Assembly (NCBI RefSeq): GCF_028554725.1
Contig: NC_071671.1
Span: forward strand, 930,001 to 994,000
Source: Zeugodacus cucurbitae
Taxonomy: Eukaryota > Arthropoda > Insecta > Diptera > Tephritidae
Direction of reading: 5' to 3'
DNA: 64,000 nucleotides
Part shown: positions 1-12,600 of the stretch, one piece after another
Numbering within the stretch: the first letter of the stretch is position 1
Layout of the letters: each line of letters begins with the position of its first letter
The notes under the pieces: model-generated
Databases searched by the model: none
The model's input: only the letters and a program-made list of their open reading frames with translations
Told to the model about the DNA's origin: nothing
Program-made: the position numbers and the translations under genes

Positions 1-980
1 CCAATTCGCTAAGTACCGACCGCAATAGCGGGCCACCTCCGATTAGAATTGGGGCATGAGAAACGCCAACGCGTAAGCGTTGTGCATTATGCTCACGATC
101 TGGATTCGAAAAGTCGAGCATCATCCGATTTATTTTAAAGAAGCGTAACATATTTTCGTAGTCAAAGAGATCTTCACTTTGGAAAGACTCTTCGAAGCGA
201 CGCACATTTGAGTTTGATATATATTCTCCATCCTCTCCGCCAATGTCATTATCTCCAGGCACATGTATGCGCTGCGCGTATGGAGAGAATAATTTAAACT
301 ATATTCACATATACATTTTAATGTAGCGCAGGCAAAAATTATGGTAACTTACTTTTATGTTTGAGTTAGTGTTGTAAATTCGATTGAACCGTTTGACGTA
401 GTTATCAAAGTCTGGTTGTGTAGCAATGCTTCCCTCATCCAATAGATCGCCAAGGAAGCAAATAATATGAGGTTGTGTAAATTCTATTGATCGTTCAAAA
501 GTCTTTCTTAAATATCTAAAAAGAAAAAAGAAGAGACAATCAAAAAGTTTAATGAAAAATATATAAATCTTGTTATTACGATAGAATTTGTGGAAAAAAT
601 TGTAGAAAATTTGTTGGTATGTTTACCTATCTGCGTCATACCGCGATATAGGGCTCCAAAACCCCTTCTCGTAAGAATTACCGATTAATTGTGGATCCGC
701 TACAAACAATATTCTTGTGCAATTATCTAAAGTAAATAGTAATTAGCAATAAAGTATAAGTATTTATGACTTGTACTAATTACCATATTTACAATAAATT
801 TGTTGCCATGAGCTCTGACTAATATAATAAACTATAAATTCGTTGAATATAACCAACAGCAACGACAGCGATAGGAAACCTCGTGTTATCAATCTAAAAT
901 AGATAAGCTTTATTTATAAGGCCATAATGTAAGCAATATTTCAATACAAACTACCGATTCATCAATCGAAGAGATGCCAT
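1..980 (-). CDS. Metallophosphoesterase, MPPE1/PGAP5-Cdc1 family (3' part outside window)
   Basis: Five coding exons on the minus strand: 980-955, 893-784, 726-627, 515-353 and 271-1, running off the left edge; all junctions have GT/AG and keep frame. The first 223 or so residues are visible. Residues about 10-36 form a hydrophobic signal anchor. The calcineurin-like phosphoesterase core follows: ADPQLIG (55-61), GDLLDEG (101-107) and HVPGDNDIGGE (136-146). Relatives are ER/Golgi metal-dependent phosphodiesterases acting on GPI-anchor ethanolamine phosphate. D-x-Q in place of the usual D-x-H is, as I recall, seen in the Cdc1/Ted1 branch; GDND in place of GNHD is more unusual. The start at 980 is inferred from phase matching with a weak-context ATG, so exon 1 is the least certain part. 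Metal-binding histidines near the C-terminus lie outside the window. Confidence 0.85.
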
Positions 981-1995
981 AGTATGTGTATTCAAGATAT
1001 CCCCTAAGCACGTTTCTTCTTAATGTATTTTTTCATTTATTATAGTATATATAATTATATAAAAACGGTCAAGCTTTCAAAAATTCTGTTTTCTTATATT
1101 TGTTCGGCACATTACACCTGCGGGTTTTCTCCGTTAAGCTCCAATTGATCTTTAAAACTGATTAAAATTAAAGTACTTTCTCTTTGTTAATCTTACCAAA
1201 TAATTCACTTTTAGACGCAATTTACATGTAAAAAAGCCGCGAACTAGCATTCTCAATTGCCAAAATCCAATAGTGTTTTTTGAGGTCCGCCTTTCATTCT
1301 TTTCACAAATTCTGCAATAAAAAGTTATCGCCTCCAGTCTAGCTGTATAAATAATAAACGCTCATCGAGAACTCAGCTACGTCATTCTTTTCATAATTTA
1401 ATTAAAGAACATTAACATTTGGCTTATGGCTTATTCGATTTGTTGATTGTATAAGAGCATATGTAGCATGGTTATATCTATGTAGTTATATATTTTCCTG
1501 TTATCTCGCCCGCTCCATTGATTTAGTGCATTATCGGTAGTTCTCTTCTATTCGCACTAACTCTTTAGAAAGCATTATTTATTTATAGGCATTTAATAGA
1601 GGTTGGTCTCACTTTTTGGCTTTAACATTATTCTTGTACAGAAAAATTTGTTGTTATATTACCATGGCTAAATATTTATTTTGAATGTTTTTCTCTTTAC
1701 GGTTATTCTTCGTTCTTGTTTTGTTTACACCTTTCGTAAATATGTCAAATTGTTCCCAGATCGAAAGAACTTTTCCTCGCATGGATAAATATTCTTGCGT
1801 TTCAAATCATTCTCATGTGGCAACTCATTCACTTGTGGTACGAGGATATACATACATACATAGGTATGTAAATTCAAATTATTGAGCGCTACTTATATGA
1901 TTTAACGTAAATCAGAGGAATTACGACATATATCGTCGTAATCTAAGCAGTGAATAGTCGGCAATAAATAGTTACCGCAATATATAAATACTTAA
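981..1995. other. Intergenic spacer, no gene seen
   Basis: This stretch holds the upstream region of the phosphoesterase gene and the 3' side of the zinc-finger gene, both on the minus strand. It is AT-rich and only short unconvincing open frames occur in it. No repeat or RNA gene was recognised. Confidence 0.5.
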
Positions 1996-3211
1996 CTAAT
2001 AGATGTTGTGTATATTCCGTACGTGCTCTCTCAGTCCAGATTTTGTGGTAAAGCGCCTTTGACAATATGAACACGGCACAACACTACGTTTGCAAATATC
2101 TTTCAAAATATGTTCGTCCAGCTTTTCTTTGAAGCGAAAAGGATAACCACAATGCGGGCAATATACGGTTTCATTTTTGTGAATAACTTCATTATGGTAT
2201 TTCCATTGATCATAAACTTTAAAGTACTTATTACAATCTACGCAATGGTACCGTGCGCTTGTTTGTTCTGTATGTGTAGTGATGAAATGACGTCTCAGGG
2301 TGAAAGTTCGAGTAAATGATTGCTCACATAGTGGATCGGGGCATTTGAAATTACGAGGTCCATGCCGCTGCTTTATATGTTCTAACAAGTGAACTTCCCG
2401 CATATAAGCACGACCGCATTCATTACATAAATATTTTTTATCGGCAGGTAATATTTTGTGGTCTATCTCTATATGCCGATAAAGTGTTGGCTTCCAAGAA
2501 AAGCGTTCAGAACAAATAGTACAGGTATATATATTTGGATCATAAATCCCATGTTCAGTTTGTTTATGTTCTATAATACGTTTGCCTATCTTGGTGCTAT
2601 AATCACATTGATCGCAATAAAAAATTGCCACTGATGGAACAACTTCTTTACTCTTAAAGCGTTTTATTGCTGGCTCGTCATTATCTGTATTCTGACCCTC
2701 GTTGTCTCCAATCCGTTTCAAAGTGCTCACTTTTTCTTCTTTTGTAATATGAAGTTGTTTGTCACATTGCAACATATGTCCATCATCTCGACCCAATGGT
2801 AACGATTCTTCCAATTCATTACAATTGGAAACAAGTTGATATTCTTCATAGTCTTTTACATTTAAACACTCTTCTGGCGATTGTCTTGGTAAACATCCTT
2901 CTTTTAAACGGCGAAACTGGAGACATTCTTCTGATTCCTGGCACCGCAATATAATGTTTTCAGCAACTAATATCGAGGCAGCGCAGCGGCGACAAATGTG
3001 TGCCTCTGGTTCGAGCTTTTTTGAAACCTGTAGAAAAGTATGTACATATATTTAAGTAGTCGGCCGTTTATATTTACTCGTAATCTTTGTAATGTACTTT
3101 TACTCCACTGATGTTAAAAATAACACTAGGCAAATATTTTTTCTTCATACATTTGTAAAGAGAAAAGCTGTTAGAATTTTCTGCAAAACAAATTCGACAA
3201 CAAATAGTCAT
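1996..3211 (-). CDS. ZAD-type C2H2 zinc-finger protein (seven fingers)
   Basis: Two coding exons, 3211-about 3104 and 3027-1996, give about 379 residues. The N-terminus is a zinc-finger-associated domain (ZAD): CRIC at residues 5-8 and CRRC at 48-51 are the two Cys pairs. ZAD dimerises insect C2H2 factors. An acidic linker (about 60-170) is followed by seven fingers to residue 377. Six are C2H2; the sixth ends in Cys rather than His (HILKDIC). The FKCPDPLC finger has a CX4C knuckle. A nuclear DNA-binding regulator is the likely role; I cannot name the orthologue. The donor of exon 1 is uncertain: GGA|GTAAAA at 3104 or AAA|GTACAT at 3098, both in frame. No basic nuclear signal was examined in detail. 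Confidence 0.87.
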
Positions 3212-3706
3212 TTTTAATAGTTTTTTGTATACTCAGACCGCTTGGATGGTAAATGCATTCCACAAATATATGTAATAGTCCATCAGCTGTTGTAAAGCGT
3301 TCGCTTTTTTATGTAATTATTGAATCGGCTTATATGAGAACAATAAACTCTCCAATCTTATAGCATATCGTCGATATGGAAAATTAGGGTGGTAAAAATA
3401 TTTGCCACTTTGAAAACTACCAAATCATTTAATTATCGAATGATAATGAAAAAATTTGAAAAGAAATACTCTCAGTTAGCAAGCCTTAAATTTTTGTTAA
3501 ATTAAAATAATTTCCGAGTATGCTAGGGTGACAACCACAACCATAACCTGTGTTAACCTCACTTTTTACGATTTTACAACTTTTCAGCACATTTAAGAGT
3601 TCTGAACGACGTGCTGATAGGACTACGGGTACGAGGACTTTACTTCTTCTGCTTTAGATCGTTTCCTTAAATATCAAATGCCCAATTCATAATGAATTGA
3701 TATTCT

Positions 3707-3724
3707 ATACATACATACATACAT
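3707..3724. repeat. (ATAC)n microsatellite
   Basis: Uninterrupted tetranucleotide repeat. Its complement (TATG)n occurs 150 bp to the right, at 3879-3895. Similar arrays recur across the window. Confidence 0.8.
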
Positions 3725-3878
3725 CCATATAACGAAACCCAAAATTATGTAGAAGAAAACCGTACTTTTTTTGCCGGATGATCTTTAAGGCAGAAACTTT
3801 TGACCCTGTAACTAGACTACTTTCCTTTGAGCATGTACATATGTATGTAGCTAAGAGTATTTGCATATTATAAAATTG

Positions 3879-3895
3879 TATGTATGTATGTATGT
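3879..3895. repeat. (GTAT)n microsatellite
   Basis: Uninterrupted GTAT repeat, the reverse complement of the ATAC array at 3707-3724; together they could fold as a long-range hairpin. Confidence 0.75.
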
Positions 3896-6800
3896 GTGTT
3901 CGAAATTTTTTTTAATACCAACATATTTATGTGTCCGTATATGTTAATCGGGTGCAACGGAAACAAACCAGGGGTAGCCAATATGAAACCCCCTCGAAAC
4001 ACTATCCTAACAATAACAAAAGGCACTTCTTTGGTTGGGCGGGCGGTCGTACCATAAATCTTTAACTTTATGGCATCAATAAATGTCGAGGAGAGCTGCA
4101 AAATCGTCGTTGAGCAGAAACGCCAGCGTCGGCAGCGACATGCTGAAGGATTCGTAAACACATTTCTGACTATTGTTGCTTATGTGACAGACAGCTGAAC
4201 GGTATAGTGCGAAGATAGAGCTGGTTGGTAAAATTGTGATTATGTTGGTCGGCAATTACCACCCCTCGCTAAAATGTCTATGCTTTCTCTGCTTCATTAT
4301 TTAGAATTTTGTTTATGTACCCTCATGCATACATACATATGTACATATATTGGCAGAGTGTTTTGCTACTTCATAGGTTTGTTCTGGCTTTTGTTTACCC
4401 GGCAGTAAAAATATGAAATGACCAAACAAGGTATATGACTTGAAATTGATCTAATACGAGATTCAAGTGTAAGTAAAGCTCAACTTTGGCGTTTACCACA
4501 AGTAAATACAAGGTTAATGGTTTTAATATGTAGCAGAGGCCTTAGTTTAGCGACTTAAATATAATGATATGTGATAACCGGCTGACGAACGGCTGCAAAG
4601 TCAGTTCTCTAAAATGTAAGATACTCACAGCGAACTGAATCGTCAACGATCCAGTAGTAGATAGCTTTCAATTAAAATGAGCGCAATTCAATTTACGACG
4701 GGGTAGGAGTTTATGCGTTACTACTGCCCCCCTCCCCCTCCCCATAACTGTGCCAACGGGAAGGATATGTCCTTGTTACATGCCACACCGTGGCGACGCA
4801 CCACCCAAAGTTAAGGGGTGTACAAAAACTATAAAATCCGAATTACTCTGCGCAACGTCACTTTGGCTCGGCTGTGCGACTGGGTCGGTTGAATGTACGG
4901 TCGTAAAACAGCGAGCAGTCTTCGATGCTCGTAAATGTGAACATCATTATCGGCTATTATGGTTGATGATCATTATCCAGCAGGATTACAACACGTATGT
5001 AGATATGTGTGTGTGTACAAGCGTAATAATCTTCAACTTTGGTGAAATTACTATTTCTTGCGCTTTCGCCACGAGTTCGTCATAAAAACCCACTCCCGCA
5101 TGCGGCCGTGCGTTTCACACCTTACTAAATGCACAGCAAATCGCGCTGCCAGAACACATAAATTTTCTACTTTACTCTTACACTTCTGCCACTCATGCTA
5201 CCAACTCCGTTCTCGAATTTACTACTTTTAAAAAGCTTACCCAGTTTTATCGCCCATCTTAGCTCTCTTCCCCGTGTACAGCCCTCAGCCGTTCACTTTG
5301 CCAGCCGACAGGACAAGCGTGGCCGTCACGGCGTCCTTTGGTTTTCGTCCTTTTCATTTTCATCGCGCTGTTATCAGGCGCTCGCAACACAAAACGCTCA
5401 TGAAAAACTGTAATAAAAAAGTCGTAAACTCTTAAATTGACGCTTAGAAAGTGGCTTTGCGCTACCGAACCCTGCAGTTGTACTCGTATAGTGGAATGAA
5501 CTTCTACTTGCTGCCACACAATTTTACGATCGTGAACGCGCAACGCACCACTCTCCTTGCGTCGCCGCCTATGTGGGATGTTAATTAAGCCTGAATGCTA
5601 AGGGAAATTGCTAACAAAGTTTATGGTTTCGCCTCCATAAAATTGTTTATTAAATAATACGCATGCATGCTCGCATTGTGATTTGTATTCTCCCGCCGAT
5701 TCAGCCGAAAATGCGCTGCAGTTTCCTTGGCGCAAGCATAAAAAATCGTAAACAATCCACATATTCGTATGTACATTGTAAATACATATGTACATATATA
5801 GTGCACATAATAACTAATACTCATATTTAATAAGAGTCAGCATACATACCTACATACATACATATGTACATTATGTATGTAAATATTATTTATTAACATA
5901 TGTATGTGTGTATATGTGCCAGTGCATAGCTCTAGTTTTTAATGCTAGCAACTGTATGAACCTGCAGACTAAACAAAATAAAAACATGAAAAGAATGCAA
6001 CAACATCACCGATTCTGCTGCAGTCAGTCTTCTGCTGTTTGGAGGTGTCGACGATCGTCTTCGAACTTGGCGGCATTCTCTGTACGGGCGACTTCATGCT
6101 TCAGCAGCAACCATAAAATAAAGTAATAAACACAAAAATAAAAATAAAAATGCGCTCTAAACTGCTGCATGAGATCAAAAGAACTTCTCGTCATCAGCAT
6201 CGGCTGCTGCAGGAAGAACGGAAGCATTGCATTAGCAGCACCGAGCGCTTCAAGTAAACAAGTACATAGTGGCCCGCCTTACTCGTAAGATGTGTATAGA
6301 TCGCTCGATACCTCAAATGTTTGTAGTTTTATGCCACACACAGAAGGTCCGCACCGTACATCTATCGCGACCCATAAAAAATGCATGGAAAATTGTCTGC
6401 GTAAAATTTGGTTGCAGTTCGTTTTTTGAAACAGCCATAAAAATGCGATCAAACTGGAAGCGGTCGAATTCATTACTTTATGTGGCCGCATTAATAAGGC
6501 ATTAAAAAGTTTAGCACTTGTGATACGACAATATCCACATTCTCATACTTTAATGAATACTATGTTGTGTTTGAATGGATTGCCGAAGGAGTCTGCCATT
6601 GTATACTCGTACCTATGTAGATATACTCGTACACATGTTTGAATGTAAACAAATGCTGCCAGTTCAAAGTGATCGCAAAGATCAAGGTGCGAAGTTTTCA
6701 TTTGATTTCAATGTATACACGTGCTTATCCAACAAAAAAATGGGAATGTGCTTCTTTTTAATATTTCACATCATATTTCAATGAAATATTTTCACTTTGT

Positions 6801-9616
6801 ACTTTGTTACGGTATTGTACGCACGGAAGAATATGAATAAATATTTATTCGTTCCTTAAATACTCATTTAAAAGCACATATGTTTATATATACACATAAT
6901 ACCTTTTAATTTAAGATACCAATATTAAAATCTAGCAATTTTCGACTACATGTCTTCCACTAACTAAATTTGTTGAGTAAATAGTGTCTTTCTGAACCTA
7001 GTATTTATCTAATTCGTCTGAGATTTACTAATTGTTTTTACTAAACGATTATTTGTAACACCATATCGCAGAATAATTCCCATTAATTAATGGTCTAGAT
7101 GAATTGTTTTCACTCAAGCCGCATTTGTTCGTGATAACTTTGCGAAACCTTAATGAAATTTGTAGCAACAATTAAAAAACTGAAATTTTCCCCACTATAG
7201 CTCACATAAGAGAACAATTGACTAAAAATTTGAACTCACTACTCTAGGTCCATTTCCTAATAGTTTTAGTTGACACATCGGAAGAAATACTGGCACCTCA
7301 ACAAATATTATTCAAATGAAATTCGAGACCATACATAATTGTTAAATTCTTTATCGATACCTAAAATAATGTTAAATGAAGTTAGCATGGCGAATTGGAT
7401 CTTATCTGCTCATTTCATTAAAAGGACTGAACTGAAGCATTCAGGCTTAAAGAGCGGTTTTTTTCTCTACATACGGTACATTTTTCTCTAGCCCCCATAT
7501 ACTTTTTTTGAACCTCTTTCTGTTGTACGGTCACTTAATGCTCTTCAAAAAAGGTGTTAATCTAGTCTTGAGAACTGGATGTCCGTACTTCTAACTAACA
7601 TATCCATGCCGTTGCCATAATAATGCAGCACATATTCATGAATCATGATTGAAGTTAAAGTTTCTTTAGAAGTTTTTCGAAATGCACTTTTCACAGTTAT
7701 TTATGAAAAACATCTGACTGGACTACTCAGTATATGTGAGTACATATATATGTGTGTGTATGTGCGAGTATCTATGTATAGACAAAAGATACCTTTTCAT
7801 TCGCATTAAACTGTATATGTATTTGTTTGCTGAACTGTATGGATTTTATTCAACAGTGCATGCCAGAAGCCATATCTCAGCTCCCACTATCCCAGTGCTC
7901 CCTAACAACGCTGCTCTCCCGGGATACGGGGCACGAAAGTGTTGTCTCACGCACCCGCTACGTACAAATGTGCTCATCTCAAATTATTTTCTCGCATTTG
8001 TTTTGTTCTCTCATTCATATCAAAATGCTTTGCGCGTATAGAGAAATTGGGAGAGTTGTATTGGAAACCGGCTTTTGACGCTGCTACTCCAATAGGATAG
8101 AGGCCGAATGGTGAATGGGTGGTTGCTCAGCGTTTGGGCTGCCTGGCTGCCTGGCTAGCCGTTCATGTTCCTGTTCCTCAACTTCAGTTCTTGTCGAACA
8201 TTGAATGAATACGGTTGAGTTGTGGATGAATACGCGCGTGTTTGTTAAACTCTGAATTTAGGAGGGGAAGTGTATCACTTAGAAAATAAAATTAAAGTTA
8301 TATATGAAAATTAAAGGAAAATATTAAACGTACGTGCGCGAAGTATTAATGGTTACCTAAGAATGTTTTTCGTTGTTGTCAGTGAATTGTTGTTAAGAAG
8401 AGAATGCATTGAAACATTTTTTAATTAAACCGTGCGAAGGTAATTGAACTGTCTCGCGTCGATTTGTCGCAGTTGCAGACGCTATTCATTGATACACTCG
8501 TACTCGTGCATTAACACGCCGCGCATATCTTCGCGATACATATTTCATATGGACATATTTATGGATATATCGCATACGAGTACATACACCGGCACATACG
8601 CTTCAGATTGCACACTTAGAGCAGCACTTATAAGCGCGCGTACAATTACCGACGACAGCAACAAAGCCATCGGTGATGTTGGTAGTTTCATTTGTTTAAC
8701 GCATACCAACACACGCACTCCATTAGGTGTTCAGTTCGCGTCAGATTGTTGACGGCATGATTCCACACAAACGATAGTGCCATCAATCGAGCCGCACGCC
8801 TCCTTTTATCACATTCGGCACACATACGCCGTCGCCATCGTCAGAGCCAGAGCTAGAGCTGTGGCCGCTGCCATTTGTCATTGCGCGCGTCGATATCAAA
8901 GTTAAATAATACAAACAATACCCATAAAAAGATTACAAAAATTGACGCTATGTTTGTATGGAACAACAACAACAACGGTTTATTAATTACACAAATATCG
9001 AATGCATTTTTATCTTGCTTTCCCCTCGCTCCGGTCAGCAAGTTAAAGCAATAGGTAATAACCGGTGAAAACCCAAAGCATGCAGTGAATGTGTAAACGC
9101 GTTTATTTGAAAAGTGCAACGCCGAAAAAGTAAAAAAGTAAAACAACAAACAACTCTCGTCCAACAACTTCCCTTCCAAAACGGTACTAAATAAACTTGC
9201 GGCTTTCAACTAATCACGCTTGCCGGCAACATCGTTGCATACTCGCATACGGCCGCATTGACCAAAAAGTGCAAAATACCAAAATACGGAAATGTGTTTG
9301 TTCAATGTGTGTGTTTGAGAAGGTGCCTACCTGTGTATAAATGAACATAGAAATAACAAATATTAGTCGGGAAACAGCAAATATTTGCTAAAGTGCCAAG
9401 GGAAGTGAGTTGGTTGTGACCCACACACGCATTTCATTGTCTGTAAATGCCTACACATTCCCTACTTCTACGCGGTGGCAAAGTGTAATATTTCTGTGAA
9501 TAACTATTAAAACGCCAATGCGGCAGTTGCAAGTCCGTGTCCAGTAAATAAAAATAAATACTTTTAGCACGTACTTACTTACCACTGTATCTAAGGAAAT
9601 TTATCTGATCAGCGAA

Positions 9617-12600
9617 ATGGATTCTTCCCGCACTCTAAATTGGTGCTTGAGCACAGCGCTCTGCGTACTCCAGCTAATAAGTGAGTATTGAGTATACCAA
9701 AAGCAAAACGCAATTAAGTGATAATTATGTCTGAGATATGTGCTTGTATTCACACTGATATGTCGAGATCGTAAAGTTTATGAATTATTGATGTATAATC
9801 GAGTATAATCGTACTTTTCTTTCAACTTTTTACATAGTGCAACTATTTAAACGCATGTGTGTTGACTCAGCCAAGTCAAAGGTAATCAACGTTCTTCTTG
9901 GTTAGTTTTATAGGGTAATAGTATCCCTTCATCGAAGCGAGGCACTTGTCATGCATACACATGTATGTATATCTGCGAATACTAATGAAGATGCATAATT
10001 AAGTTAATTACCGTTAGCAATCTAAATGTTTTTACATATATTTTTTGCAAACTGATTATTATTTCTGTTTTTTTGTAAATCCGGTGTTTTGTTTAAATGT
10101 TGGCGACAAAGAATTAAGTCACAAATGACACAAGAAGCTCAGCTCACACGTATTAGAACATGGAAATCATATTGGCTCGTACATTGACGCTATCTTAGTG
10201 GGTACAACTAAATAATATGAGCATTCTGTGTAAAGATCCATCTTCAGCGTTCTGTGAGTTGCGTAGGAAAGGTGCTATAGTAAATGCAGAGACTCTCTGA
10301 GATGCAGTTATTACTCCCTACCTATTTTCTAATGTTCCACATGTAAAGTAAATTCAAACGAGTATTAAGCACATAAGAACTATAGGGTGCGTGTCTATGA
10401 TAATTTCGTGCATTTAAATAGCAACTAATGTCCGTTGAAAGAACAATGAGACATTCTAAAGAATAGCATTAGTTGAAGTGCCGCTCTTATTACGCTACCT
10501 TAAGCCAAGTATACATGTATACATCTGGATATGTAATGCATCTATGAATTTACACTTCTACTTACATATGCACACATACATAAGTGATTATAATGACCCA
10601 GCTTTACAGTATTATTATTATTATTTTTTGTTGTACCATAATACGAGTATAATACTTGTACCTAGGTTTAGGCTTCTGCATGCGTTCCGTTTAGGGAGAC
10701 TCAGCATTCAGCTTATTTTACGTTTCGTTTTGCTTCGCCTTCTTTGCAGCACCGCTGGTACTTTAACGAATTAATTTCCATGGTTACTGATTTCTTCCTT
10801 TTTGTTATTCTAAGTCGGATGAATTACGATATTCTTACCGACGGCCTTAGTGTTACAGAAAGTTGTCAATATGTACCGAGGATCTATTTTTATTCACGAG
10901 TGTGCGTCCTGCCGCATGTGCAATTAGCCACTGACAATGCCATTGTAAACCGTACCCAACTCAATTTTCATGTATCCTCCTTCCGTTTTTCCTTGTGCGG
11001 TCACAAAACAATATTTTCATCTTCAGTGGCTGTCAGTGCCTACTTTAAACATTGAATTCGTTGGATTGCGTAGTTTTTATTATACGAGTAAATAACATAT
11101 CATAAATTAGTCCACTTGAGAAACACTCAAATGATAATCTTAAGAACAATAAATGAAGCTACACGGTAGAGCAAATAATGTTGTTCATTATTCCTTTGGT
11201 CGATGAATAGAACCATTTGCATTGTCTAACAATCCTTAGGTCTTAATTCGATGTTTCAATAACAGCTGGTATCTCATTAAACATTTTCTGGTCTCGGAAA
11301 TCTGCTGGCATTCGGACATAGCGTTCTCGCGTCGTTATACAATAATAGCTCATCGTATATTCCGCAATATTCAAAATCGTCAATTCTTAGGGATTCATAA
11401 ATCTTTAATGCCGAATATCCCAGAACCACCACAGATTTTCTCATCATTCAAACAATTACTGTACAGTGAGTATTAGCCTGTATAAATTGATGGCTTTAAA
11501 AATTCCCAGCGGTTGGAATATTGTGCGAGAATATGGTTTCAATGTAACTAAATGCTTGATAGTCAATTTTTTCTAGCTTTTATTGCAATTTTTATCTGCT
11601 TGCATCCCTCAGCAAATGCTATCATCAATTGTTTCTCTTCTGCTTGTGATGCGTTCGCAATCACTTTGCGAATCTCGATGAACAATAAAATGCTTTCAGC
11701 AGCCAAAATAGGGGCAACGAAATCAACAATAAAAGCAAGGACAACAGCGCTGATTGCCATTAATGCAGTTGCTGCCATTCAAATGTGGCGGCAGCAGACG
11801 GCGCCATTTCAGGTTGGTGCAGCAAACTCACATGGGCGTAGCGAATGTGCCTTGAGAGGGAGCGAACCATTTACGAACCGATCGGTGCTAAATTACTTAC
11901 TCCGTCGATTACACTTAAGACACCGGTTGCGAAAGAATTCGCGTACCATTGCTGAGTTGGTTTTACCTGTCCGTCTACGTAGGTTACGCCACTGCAGCAC
12001 AAAAACGCTGTGTCTGCTTCTTACGATTCTGCATTCAACTGTCCGTTTGTATGTCCGCGCGCCAATTGTCCGCCGACCACTCAGTTTAGCCTAATTATCT
12101 GGTGCAGGCACTTTTGCAACATTTCCTCATCTTCTGGTTCCTCATATTCTGACTGGTTGCCGCACAAACTTCATCAACATGACCACAAGCATCCATTAGT
12201 GTCTGAAGTGTAGGACACTTAACTTGACTCGCGATTTTCGTTTCGATAGTCTTGAGAACTTACTCTCCTACAATCTTCCAACTCTATATACATACAAGCA
12301 ATTTGAACTTATTACGCCCATTTTCACGCACGTCTTTACTTTGGATATTAAAAGCAATTCGATTTCGGATTGAAGACCTCAGTTGTTGTCTTCGCAGAGC
12401 ATAACTGTAGATTAGTACGAATACTAAAAAAAATTCTTGAATAATTAAAAATGGTGTTGTTTACTCATCATAACAATTAAAAAAGTATGTTACTCAATCA
12501 GAACTATTTTGGAACAACGACATTCAGTTTCTACGACTACATGTATTCAACTGAACTCGTACTAAAAAATTCTCTAAAAAACTTTACTCAGTTGTCATTG

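Larger units (their letters stand above)
3212..9616. other. Long non-coding spacer upstream of off-track
   Basis: About 6.4 kb lies between the divergent zinc-finger gene and the first otk coding exon. It contains several CATA/TATG microsatellites, A/T-rich stretches and open frames of about 60-120 codons that overlap on both strands and show no domain, so I do not call them genes. The otk 5' UTR and promoter should lie here, most likely in its right half (about 8200-9616), but I see no TATA box or Initiator that fixes the start. Confidence 0.45.

Noticed and set aside
8444..8752. 102-codon plus-strand frame upstream of otk
   Set aside because: Low-complexity Thr/Ser/Arg composition and no domain; probably otk upstream or leader DNA.
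11552..12094. 180-codon open frame with hydrophobic N-terminus as a nested gene in otk intron 1
   Set aside because: No domain, no splice or polyadenylation context, composition like the surrounding intron, and the opposite strand is also open over part of it; kept only as a low-interest finding.
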